DNA from: an uncultured Bacteroidota bacterium
GTDB lineage: Bacteria; Bacteroidota; Bacteroidia; 2-12-FULL-35-15
Assembly: GCA_903847205.1 (NCBI GenBank)
Contig: CAINDA010000054.1
Span: forward strand, 1-34,058
Direction of reading: 5' to 3'
DNA length: 34,058 nt
Position numbers and translations under genes: made by a program. The notes under the pieces are model-generated. The model was not told the DNA's origin. It was given only the letters and a program-made list of their open reading frames with translations, and searched no databases. Each line of letters opens with the position of its first letter. Position 1 is the first letter of the stretch. Shown in pieces: positions 14,961 through 21,521 of the stretch.

Positions 14961-15000
14961 AAAACAAACAGCCCCGGAAATTCCGGGGCTGTTTGTTTTA
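14961..15000. terminator. Bidirectional intrinsic terminator
   Basis: AAAACAAACAGCCCCGGAA and TTCCGGGGCTGTTTGTTTT form a near-perfect hairpin of about 19 bp with a GC core and A/T flanks on both sides. It lies between the plus-strand peptidase gene and the minus-strand gene fragment, so it can end transcription from both. Confidence 0.92.
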
Positions 15001-15031
15001 TAAATCCTTCACAGCAAAATTCTATCTCAGT

Positions 15032-15664
15032 TTACAGCAGGCTTACTTTATAACTTCCGGCTGCGGCTTCGGTATTAACAACATGCAGAAAAGTATTTGC
15101 AATAGGCTGTCCGGCAGCAGGTGCAGGATTAACAAACTGGGCGGCCATAACAGTAATAATAGTGTTGGCATTAACAGTTATAAGTGTTTGATTGGCGGCA
15201 GTATCTGCAGCACTTGCAGACAAGTAAAACTGAATTGCAGTAAGTCCGCTTTCTAATTTTAATTCATCAGCCGAACTGAAAGTATGCTGCAAAATACTCT
15301 CCATTTCATTTCCTGCCAATGCTCCGGTATATTTAAGCTGTTTGTGGTTGCGGATACTTTGCAGATCAAAAACAGGTTCGATAAGAGTTGGGTTATCCGA
15401 AAATTTATTGATACATAAACCCAGCAGTGCATATAAAGCACCGCAGCTATTTTTTACCGCTGCTGCAAGTGCATCAGAAAAACTGCTCGTCTGGGTTATA
15501 TGGCTCCCCGGTAGGCGCGAAGTTGAGGGTAGATAAGAGGGCAGATACTTCGTGTCATTAATAAAAGGTAAGCTGCGCTTACCACACATAGTGCATAATT
15601 CCTCCAGTACCCAGCTGGCTGGGATTTGGAATCCCCCCACCCGCTGGCCGGGATTTGCAATCAT
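15032..15664 (-). pseudogene. Hypothetical gene, probably 5'-truncated by dispersed repeats
   Basis: The open frame is 210 codons. Its first 55 or so codons (15500-15664) consist of dispersed repeat sequence, namely a copy of the 57-bp repeat and two GGGATTTG elements, and look unlike protein. From about 15490 onward the protein is plausible: DALAAAVKNSCGALYALLG, LIEPVFDLQSIRNHKQL, LESGLTAIQFYLSASAAD and NPAPAAGQPIANTFLHVVN. That suggests about 150 C-terminal residues of a Bacteroidota protein family I cannot name. No internal Met gives a good start before residue 120 of the ORF. I infer that repeat insertion or recombination replaced the original 5' end. If it is still expressed, the start would lie in the repeat. 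The stop is 32 bases from the bidirectional terminator. Confidence 0.6.
15506..15569 (+). repeat. Dispersed 57-bp repeat, copy 1
   Basis: AGGCGCGAAGTTGAGGGTAG through CATTAATAAAAGGT (15513-15569) recurs without a single difference at 16259-16315. With one mismatch the match extends left through CCCCGG. Copy 1 lies inside the 5' part of the truncated minus-strand ORF. Confidence 0.95.
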
Positions 15665-15692
15665 TATAAAAGATCAAGGGATTTGTAATCCC
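15610..15692. repeat. Cluster of GGGATTTG-nAATCCC palindromic repeat elements
   Basis: Three copies occur in tandem: CCAGCTGGCTGGGATTTG followed by GAATCCC, then CCGCTGGCCGGGATTTG followed by CAATC, then GGGATTTGTAATCCC (15678-15692). The last is a clean inverted repeat. Related copies lie at 17035-17096 and 19267-19324. Confidence 0.8.
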
Positions 15693-15849
15693 GCTTAATT
15701 TCCCCCCCTTTAGCTGCCAAGCAATAAAAAGAAAAAAAGACAAGAGCTTTATATTAGATAATTTTCCTTTTTTGAAAACCATATTTTGTATTTTTATCAG
15801 GAATTAAATTCATAAAAAATAAACCGCTGCTAACTATAATTTAAAAAAC

Positions 15850-16248
15850 ATGAAAGTACTTACTCCTGAAATGAAAGAAATGATTGCTTCACAGCAATGT
15901 TTTATTGGAACAGTTGATGCAAACGGATTACCTAATGTTGCACCAAAACGGTCCACCCGCGTATTATCCGACCAATCGCTGATTTTTACAGAAGCCACCG
16001 GCGGAGCTACCTACGAGAATATTAAAAGAGGTTCGAAAATATCAGTAGCTGTTGTTAACAGGGAAATCCCTGATGGATACAGGTTTGTCGGCGAAGCCGT
16101 ATTGCAGGAAAGCGGCGATTTGTTTGAACAGTCGGCAGCAATGTCTGAAAAAATGGGAAGACCTAAACCTCGCGGAGTAGTTGTAATTAATATAACAGAA
16201 ATTCATTCGCTTAAACCCGGCCAGATGGCAGGTAAAAAAATTGTTTAA
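15850..16248 (+). CDS. Pyridoxamine 5'-phosphate oxidase family protein (FMN-binding split barrel)
   Basis: A single-domain 132-residue split-barrel protein. The N-terminal strands QQCFIGTVDANGLPNVAPK (14-32) are the family hallmark. They are followed by LIFTEATGGATYENIKRGSKISVAVVN, where FMN or F420 usually contacts the barrel, and a strand YRFVGEAVLQ. The C-terminal part is short. Substrate and cofactor cannot be told from sequence, and it is unlikely to be the true PNP oxidase (pdxH) because that enzyme is longer. It is monocistronic. Its 3' end (16216-16252) has a second copy 890 bases downstream. Confidence 0.88.
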   Translation: MKVLTPEMKEMIASQQCFIGTVDANGLPNVAPKRSTRVLSDQSLIFTEATGGATYENIKRGSKISVAVVNREIPDGYRFVGEAVLQESGDLFEQSAAMSEKMGRPKPRGVVVINITEIHSLKPGQMAGKKIV

Positions 16249-16252
16249 TTAC
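16216..16252 (+). repeat. 37-bp sequence duplicated at 17107-17143, copy 1 (3' end of the PNPOx-family gene)
   Basis: CCCGGCCAGATGGCAGGT, then AAAAAAATTGTTTAATTAC, contains the last codons and stop of the gene. The copy at 17107-17143 is identical except AG to CT. Together they flank a segment with the next gene and repeat elements. Confidence 0.9.
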
Positions 16253-16315
16253 CCCGGAAGGCGCGAAGTTGAGGGTAGATAAGAGGGCAGATACTTCGTG
16301 TCATTAATAAAAGGT
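16252..16315 (+). repeat. Dispersed 57-bp repeat, copy 2
   Basis: Identical over 57 bases (16259-16315) to copy 1 at 15513-15569. It lies directly after the PNPOx-family gene and 51 bases before the next start codon. Confidence 0.95.
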
Positions 16316-16366
16316 GCGCAGTCCTGCAAAAGCGAAGGAAGTATTGATAAATTTCAATAAACTGGA

Positions 16367-17020
16367 ATGAAATATTTTATAAAAAGTTTAAATTTTATCT
16401 TCAAAAAGCATAGCTTAATTGCTTTATGTATTTGTTTAATCTTTTTCTCTTGTAATAATTCTTTTACTGTCTTGAATAGAAAATATCGTCCAGGATATTC
16501 ATTTTCTTTTTCAGCAAACAAATCCAAAATTACTACACAAAAAAAATTTGAGGAGTTTAGAAATAAAATTATAGCAGACTCAATTGTTGATGAACAGGAA
16601 GCAGAATCCTTCTCGTGTTCAATTAATAAAGAACCACTGATCATTACTTATAAATCAAAACCAATAACTTTCGTATGCGATACTCCTCCTAAAAAAAATG
16701 TGGAGGAGCCAATACCATTGTATAAACACTCAGAACCTAATTTACAGCGGCCAGCAAAAAAATCTATTGAGCCATTTAATATGGTATCCTTGATTGCTGC
16801 TATTTTAGGTATTGCCATCGGTAATGTCGTTTTTTTGGGATTAGTAATCGCTCCTATTCTATTGATTTTTAATATTATCTCGTTAATTCGAATTCATCGA
16901 AATCCTGAAAAGTTTAAAAAGCTAAGCAAAATTTTAGCAGTTATATTTTTGTTTGTAGGAGGGCTGGTTACTTTATATGCTGGCATTAATCTATTTATCA
17001 TTTTGACCTTAGTTTTATAA
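16367..17020 (+). CDS. Lipoprotein with C-terminal DUF4190-like membrane domain
   Basis: 217 residues. The N-terminal signal LIALCICLIFFSC ends in a lipobox-like Cys29, suggesting export and lipid attachment. A polar linker of about 100 residues follows. The C-terminal 80 residues form two long hydrophobic hairpins (VSLIAAILGIAIGNVVFLGL / IAPILLIFNIISLIRI and LAVIFLFVGGLVTLYAGINLF). They are linked by HRNPEKFKKLSK, the arrangement of DUF4190-like small membrane domains common in Bacteroidota. Function unknown. The gene lies between two copies of the 37-bp repeat and next to dispersed repeats, so the whole segment may have arrived together. Confidence 0.75.
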   Translation: MKYFIKSLNFIFKKHSLIALCICLIFFSCNNSFTVLNRKYRPGYSFSFSANKSKITTQKKFEEFRNKIIADSIVDEQEAESFSCSINKEPLIITYKSKPITFVCDTPPKKNVEEPIPLYKHSEPNLQRPAKKSIEPFNMVSLIAAILGIAIGNVVFLGLVIAPILLIFNIISLIRIHRNPEKFKKLSKILAVIFLFVGGLVTLYAGINLFIILTLVL

Positions 17021-17034
17021 ACTTTTCTGCTTTG

Positions 17035-17096
17035 CCCAGCTGGCTGGGATTTGTAACCACAGCCTAATAGCAGCCGAATTTGTTATCACCATTAGC
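17035..17096. repeat. GGGATTTG repeat element, second locus
   Basis: CCCAGCTGGCTGGGATTTG is followed by CAGCCTAATAGCAGCCG and AATTTGTTATCACCATTAGC. About 55 bases match the element at 19267-19324 with a handful of differences. A run of nine C follows (17101-17109). Confidence 0.8.
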
Positions 17097-17106
17097 ATTG
17101 CCCCCC

Positions 17107-17143
17107 CCCGGCCCTATGGCAGGTAAAAAAATTGTTTAATTAC
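17107..17143 (+). repeat. 37-bp sequence, copy 2 (duplicated 3' end of the PNPOx-family gene)
   Basis: 35 of 37 bases match 16216-16252, including the former stop codon. Here it is non-coding and follows the C-run and the GGGATTTG element. Confidence 0.9.
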
Positions 17144-17178
17144 AAGCTCTGTATAGCTTATAAGTCAAGAGAGATGTA

Positions 17179-17207
17179 TTTGGGAACATTAGAAAAACTT
17201 ATATTTA
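17179..17207 (+). promoter_or_regulatory. Candidate promoter of the 17242-18366 gene pair
   Basis: TTTG (17179-17182), 17 bases, then TATATTTA (17200-17207), one base off TAnnTTTG. The start codon of the first gene is 35 bases further on. Confidence 0.45.
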
Positions 17208-17241
17208 CATCCTATTTAATCAACAAAAAAACAAAGCTTTT

Positions 17242-17871
17242 ATGTCGGCACTTACAGAAAAATACAAAGAAACATTTAAGAGAGAATGTAAAAACCAAGG
17301 GTTTTCAGTAGAGCAAAATGAAAATGCGTTTACTGCAGTAAAAAACAATATTTATATAAAACTTGAAATTGTAAGAGAGCTTTTTGGCAATACTCACGTG
17401 GCAATCTCTACACTAACCATCATCTGCGGCGATTTTGAAAAGGCCCTTCTTCCGGGAAATAAAATTGTAAAAGAAGAAAACAAAATCAGTAAAGGAATTT
17501 ATGATTTTTATCCGGATATTAATGGTGAAATTATAGACCCAGCTATTGTCACTGGGCTCGATAAAATAAAGTCCATTGCCATGGAAATTCAAAAAACAAA
17601 AGATTACATTCTTTTTTCGCAGAAAGGTACGCACGACCTAGTTGTGAAAGACCCTGTTTCGGTGCAGTTCTTAAGAGGTAAGCTGGGGCTTGAAAAATTG
17701 ATTGAAATAGTAAAGCAGTTAAACGTTCCGTACGGGCGGATAATTCAAAAACCCAAAGGCTTAGCTGATGAAAAAGTTGTAGAGCGGTGGAAAAAAATAG
17801 CTGTATGGGTTATCATATTAAGTTTTTTAACACTAATCTTATTACGGCTGGTAAACACATTGCATAACTAA
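17242..17871 (+). CDS. Hypothetical protein with a C-terminal membrane anchor
   Basis: 209 residues. The first 180 are soluble and mixed alpha/beta (KNNIYIKLEIVRELFG, HVAISTLTIICGDFEKALLPG, IDPAIVTGLDKIKS, VQFLRGKLGLEKLIEIVKQL). The last 25 form one transmembrane helix, IAVWVIILSFLTLILLRLV, ending four residues before the stop. This is a tail-anchored topology with the bulk in the cytoplasm. No family is recognised. The next gene starts 3 bases after its stop, so they form an operon. A candidate promoter lies at 17179-17207. Confidence 0.75.
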   Translation: MSALTEKYKETFKRECKNQGFSVEQNENAFTAVKNNIYIKLEIVRELFGNTHVAISTLTIICGDFEKALLPGNKIVKEENKISKGIYDFYPDINGEIIDPAIVTGLDKIKSIAMEIQKTKDYILFSQKGTHDLVVKDPVSVQFLRGKLGLEKLIEIVKQLNVPYGRIIQKPKGLADEKVVERWKKIAVWVIILSFLTLILLRLVNTLHN

Positions 17872-17874
17872 AGC

Positions 17875-18366
17875 ATGCATTACAAACTAAAAATAATTAT
17901 TTATTTAGTATTTGTTTATTCGATAGGTAAATCGCAGAACATTACCTCTGCCGACAGCTCTTTGTGCGACAGCATTAAGCGAAAACCTGAAAAATATGAA
18001 GGTAAAGCAACGTATTACTCACCATCCGAATTTCAGATAAGTTTTACTAAAATATATTATAAAAACAAACCCTCAACCTACATTTTATTGCAGGCAAAGG
18101 GAACCGCTCCTGCAGTAATTAACAGCGTTTCTATTCTCTTAGAAAATAATGAGCAGCTTCATTTTCCAAAAGAAAAAATAGATGCTGAGCCCGGTTTTGG
18201 AAAAAACTGGAATTACTCGGTTTTTATAGTATTGTCGCAAACCGAAATCACAAAACTTGCGAAACATTCCATTAAAAACTATAAATTAAACAGTCACGAA
18301 GAAACCCTTACCCTTTCCGATCAAAAATTAGTAAAGGGCTATTTAAACTGCATGATGCACAAATAA
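17875..18366 (+). CDS. Secreted protein of unknown function, co-transcribed with the tail-anchored protein
   Basis: 163 residues with a signal peptide (KLKIIIYLVFVYSIGKSQ, cut near residue 21). The mature protein is beta-rich: FQISFTKIYYKNKPSTYILLQAKG, SVSILLENNEQLHFP and WNYSVFIVLSQTE. It carries one Cys near the mature N-terminus (SSLCDS) and one at the C-terminus (LNCMMHK), which could form a disulfide. No known domain. It begins 3 bases after the preceding stop, so the two products may act together across the membrane (inference). Confidence 0.75.
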   Translation: MHYKLKIIIYLVFVYSIGKSQNITSADSSLCDSIKRKPEKYEGKATYYSPSEFQISFTKIYYKNKPSTYILLQAKGTAPAVINSVSILLENNEQLHFPKEKIDAEPGFGKNWNYSVFIVLSQTEITKLAKHSIKNYKLNSHEETLTLSDQKLVKGYLNCMMHK

Positions 18367-18694
18367 AATTGTGTTGGATAAAATCAAAAACCATGAAAGC
18401 CTTGATGTTTTGCACAACAAACCCGGCAGGCACGAAGCTTTGCTTTTGCCTTTCGCAGCTTGCAGGCTCTGCATGCCCTTTTCATCATTCTGCAATCTTT
18501 TTTTTAGGAAGGAAATAGTTCAAATAATTACAGCTCAATAAATTATTTGAAAGATTGTAATAAGCTTTTATATTTATCCTGCAAAAACAGGATAATGAAA
18601 AGAGTAAGTAAAGCTTAAAGTAATTATGGCCCTAAGCACAAGTCAGAGCAGTTGAATGCCGTTGAAAAGCAAAAAAAATAATAAATAAAATAAA
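18367..18694 (+). other. 328-base intergenic region without a gene
   Basis: I see no coding frame of interest. There is a short hairpin TTATCCTG / CAGGATAA (18574-18595) with a 6-base loop and no U-run, and a G/C-richer patch around 18425-18480 with repeated GCAGGC / CTTTGC blocks that resembles eroded repeat sequence. A-rich DNA immediately precedes the next ATG. Confidence 0.5.
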
Positions 18695-19204
18695 ATGAAA
18701 ACAATATTAGATTCAGTATTAATAGGTTTTTTAGGACTTGGCGGCCCTGAAATGATAGTGATATTATTTATAGGTATAATAGTATTACTGCCGACTATTT
18801 TTTATTTAATAACACTCCAGAAAACATTAAAGGAGGTAAGTGAAGAAAATCGAAAACTGCCTGCCGGGCAAGTTTGGCTGATTTTAATTCCATTGTTTGG
18901 ACTCATTTGGCAATACATAGTTGTTAATCGAATTGCAAATTCGCTAAAAGCAGAATTTGCAAAAAGAAATATTACAATTGAACAAAACAAACCAGGAATT
19001 GGAGTTGGATTGGCCTATTGCTCTTTGCATTGCTTTAGACTTATTATAGTATTATTTTTTGCAGCGATGGTCATTTCTAAGCAGAATAATATTGCAGCAC
19101 AATTTATTCCATTAGTTGGCTTAATAGTTTCCACCGCTGCTTTTATATTCTGGATAATTTATTGGGTAAAAATTGCCGATTATAAATCAAGATTGATACA
19201 ATAA
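18695..19204 (+). CDS. Four-helix integral membrane protein of unknown function
   Basis: 169 residues with hydrophobic segments at about 18-42 (MIVILFIGIIVLLPTIFYLI), 58-75 (VWLILIPLFGLIWQYIVV), 110-130 (LAYCSLHCFRLIIVLFFAA) and 140-163 (LVGLIVSTAAFIFWIIYWV). A conserved-looking loop, LPAGQVWLILIPLFG followed by VVNRIANSLKAEF, recurs in small Bacteroidota membrane proteins. No enzymatic motif is seen. It stands alone between two long non-coding stretches. Confidence 0.75.
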   Translation: MKTILDSVLIGFLGLGGPEMIVILFIGIIVLLPTIFYLITLQKTLKEVSEENRKLPAGQVWLILIPLFGLIWQYIVVNRIANSLKAEFAKRNITIEQNKPGIGVGLAYCSLHCFRLIIVLFFAAMVISKQNNIAAQFIPLVGLIVSTAAFIFWIIYWVKIADYKSRLIQ

Positions 19205-19266
19205 AAACTAATTGCACCCTGATAGGCATAAAATATTTCAGCCATTTCAGGTGTTGTTTACCTCCC

Positions 19267-19324
19267 CGCTGGCTGGGATTTGCAAAACAGCCTAATAGCA
19301 GCCGGATTTGTAATCCCCATTAAC
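19267..19324. repeat. GGGATTTG repeat element, third locus
   Basis: CGCTGGCTGGGATTTG, then CAGCCTAATAGCAGCCGGAT and TTGTAATCCCCATTAAC, closely similar to 17035-17096. The rest of the 289-base gap before the cytochrome gene has only TATCTTGC (19381-19388) as a weak -7 candidate. Confidence 0.8.
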
Positions 19325-19493
19325 GCCGCGTCCCCTCTGCTTAATTTAACCTGCATCTTTCCGAAAAAATAATTATTTCTTATCTTGCGGGTCTTATTGC
19401 CTTTTAAGGCGATATGTAAATAAAACAAATTTCACAATTGAACTTAAAAAATTGGCATTAATAACGCTTATACAAATATTTTAAAACACTAAC

Positions 19494-19937
19494 ATGAAAG
19501 TTTCAAATCTTTTTTTATCAGGATTAATACTATTAACCCTCTCCTGTAACACTTCCGAAAATAAATCAGAGAAGCCGGCTGCAGCCAATGATGCAGCTCA
19601 GAAAAAAAACATTGCTCCATTAACAATAAATGGAAATATGGAAAATGGAAGTAAGCTGTTTAAAAAGAATTGCGGTACCTGCCATACTTTATCAGATAAA
19701 AAATTAATCGGGCCCGGTCTCAAGGATGTCTTTGCGCGTATTCCCCAGCCGGCCGAAGTATGGATGAAGAAATACATTTACAATTCTGCTGCTATAATTT
19801 CTTCCGGCGATGCCTATGCAGGGGATTTATTCAGAAATAATAACGGCACAGCAATGCCGCCGTTTGAAAATGTATTAGCTGAGCAGGATGTAAACGACAT
19901 TATTTATTTTTTGTATAATGATAAAAACAGTAATTAG
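19494..19937 (+). CDS. Lipoprotein c-type cytochrome
   Basis: 147 residues. The signal peptide ends in the lipobox LTLSC (Cys18), so the protein is probably anchored in the outer leaflet of a membrane facing the periplasm. After a polar linker comes a single class I cytochrome c domain with haem-binding CGTCH (Cys59, Cys62, His63), IGPGLKDVF (71-79) and the distal ligand Met120 in TAMPPF. The last helix is VNDIIYFLY. It probably carries electrons in the periplasm, but its partners are not visible here. The 3' end overlaps the next lipoprotein gene by 20 bases, so the two are translated together and may act in one complex. Confidence 0.92.
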   Translation: MKVSNLFLSGLILLTLSCNTSENKSEKPAAANDAAQKKNIAPLTINGNMENGSKLFKKNCGTCHTLSDKKLIGPGLKDVFARIPQPAEVWMKKYIYNSAAIISSGDAYAGDLFRNNNGTAMPPFENVLAEQDVNDIIYFLYNDKNSN

Positions 19938-20790
19938 TATCAAAACCGCTTTATTTACAGCGGTCGTATTAATGTTGTGCGCCTGCGGTACCGAAAGTCC
20001 TAAAGAAGAACCTAAGGCAGCAGTTGTTGTTCAGGATACGGCTTCAGATGCAGAAATCCCTCAGGTAACATATTCCCTGCCTTCGCCGCTGCAGATAGCT
20101 TCAATATTCAAAAAGTCCGGGATGAAATATAAAGACGGTGTAACCAGCCCGATTAAAGATCCTTTGAAATACCGCAGCAATTTAAGCAAGTCATTAAACC
20201 TCGGAATTTACAGCGCTGATTTATGCTACGTTGTTTTAAACAAACAGCAGCAAGAAGCAATGAGGTACATGAAACTCTCCCGCCAGACGGCTGATAAATT
20301 AGGTATGGGCGCCGTATTTGACCAGGATAATTTATCAAAGCGTTTCGAAAAAAATATCGGTAACGAAGATTCACTTGCACACATCATTTCTGAACTGCAG
20401 ATGGTATTGGATACTTATCTGGATGAAAATAATCAAAAACAGATTACCTCAATAGCTTTTGCTGGAGCCTGGATTGAGAGCTTGTTCATCGCTTCAAAAG
20501 TTTTTGAAAAAAATAATGAACAGACCTTAAACAAAAAACTTTCGGAGCAGATGACTATTTTAGAAAGCATTTTAAATGCGCTGAAAATTGAAGAAAAAAA
20601 AGATCCTGCTATCAATGAATTAATTGTTGATTTACAAGGTGTGAAAAATATTTATGATGCTCAATCCTCTGAAGGTAATGCTGATAAAGCTTCTGGAAGT
20701 AATGAAAAAATAAAGGCTTTAACGGATGATGAGATTGCTTCATTAATTACTAAAATTCAGGAACTCCGCGAAAAATTTATTAAAGGCTGA
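19918..20790 (+). CDS. Lipoprotein of unknown function overlapping the cytochrome gene
   Basis: 290 residues with a clear lipoprotein signal (VVLMLCAC, Cys23). After an acidic linker the protein is predominantly helical. Blocks include LPSPLQIASIFKKSGMKY, LNLGIYSADLCYVVLNKQQQ, ITSIAFAGAWIESLFIASK and a C-terminal coiled-coil-like segment DDEIASLITKIQELREKF. I do not recognise the family but have the impression that it is widespread in Bacteroidota. The start ATG lies inside the last codons of the cytochrome gene (20-base overlap in another frame), strong evidence for an operon and possible functional partnership. Confidence 0.85.
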   Translation: MIKTVISIKTALFTAVVLMLCACGTESPKEEPKAAVVVQDTASDAEIPQVTYSLPSPLQIASIFKKSGMKYKDGVTSPIKDPLKYRSNLSKSLNLGIYSADLCYVVLNKQQQEAMRYMKLSRQTADKLGMGAVFDQDNLSKRFEKNIGNEDSLAHIISELQMVLDTYLDENNQKQITSIAFAGAWIESLFIASKVFEKNNEQTLNKKLSEQMTILESILNALKIEEKKDPAINELIVDLQGVKNIYDAQSSEGNADKASGSNEKIKALTDDEIASLITKIQELREKFIKG

Positions 20791-20830
20791 TTCTAAAAAT
20801 ATTTTTCGTTTTTTGTTAATCAAAATAAAT

Positions 20831-21316
20831 ATGAAAAAAACAAGATCACTATCTGCTTCTGCAGTTTTGATTCTTTCAATTATCTGCTGTAACTACAATG
20901 CTTTTGCGCAGTGTAAAGTACAGTCTATAGTTAAAACCTGTAAACCCGTCATTAGTCAGCCCTATGAATACAACAGTTATTGGATGAGCGAATTCACATT
21001 CGGCAAAAACGAAAAAACAGTAGAAGGACATTTTATTGCTTTCCAGGGAGAAAAATATCAAATAGTATTTTGTTCTTCGGGCTTTTCAGAAAAGGTTGTT
21101 ATAAAAGTTTACTCCAGAAACAGCGGGCCGGATAAGGGGAGAAGCAAAGTATATGACAGCTCAGAAAACACTGATGGCAGCTTGTGGAAATTCGAACCTA
21201 CTAAATCAGGCGACTATTTTATTGAATATACTATACCTCCAAGCAAAAACGGACTTGCTAAAAAAGCCTGTGTAGTGCTTCTCATAGGCAGCATCATTGA
21301 CACCGGTGCTAAATAG
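20831..21316 (+). CDS. Secreted protein of unknown function
   Basis: 161 residues from the ATG at 20831. An in-frame TTG at 20813 would add six residues before the signal peptide and is rejected. The signal peptide is KTRSLSASAVLILSIICCNYNAFAQ. The mature part begins CKVQSIVKTCKP and is beta-rich, with FIAFQGEKYQIVFCSSGF, KVVIKVYSRN and GDYFIEYTIPPSK. That reads like a small C2- or jelly-roll-like domain binding or covering a ligand (inference). It follows the previous gene by 40 bases and may belong to the same operon. Confidence 0.75.
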   Translation: MKKTRSLSASAVLILSIICCNYNAFAQCKVQSIVKTCKPVISQPYEYNSYWMSEFTFGKNEKTVEGHFIAFQGEKYQIVFCSSGFSEKVVIKVYSRNSGPDKGRSKVYDSSENTDGSLWKFEPTKSGDYFIEYTIPPSKNGLAKKACVVLLIGSIIDTGAK

Positions 21317-21431
21317 CATTGTGGAATCATAAGGCTGCTCAAAACAAAACCAGCCTCTGATCCATGAGTTTTACAAGAAAATAATTTTTAACTTTCGAAT
21401 CTTCTGCTGATTTTCTGCTGAATTTATTCTA

Positions 21432-21461
21432 TTGCTTAAAATTTGAGATTTACTATCTTTG
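21432..21461 (+). promoter_or_regulatory. Promoter of the thrS-infC-rpmI-rplT operon
   Basis: TTG (21432-21434), 19 bases, then TATCTTTG (21454-21461), an exact TAnnTTTG. Spacing and sequence fit the primary sigma factor of Bacteroidota well. The leader to the thrS ATG is about 55 bases, and I see no T-box or attenuator in it. Confidence 0.7.
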
Positions 21462-21521
21462 CTCTCTTTAAAAAATTAACGCCCCTTTCTTTTTGTATGG
21501 ATTCGGGCATAAAAAAAAACT

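Noticed and set aside
17101-17109. Run of nine C as a phase-variable switch
   Set aside because: It is intergenic, with no promoter or reading frame that its length would change, and may simply be a sequencing artefact.
20813-20830. TTG start for the secreted protein gene
   Set aside because: The ATG at 20831 begins directly with a standard signal peptide.
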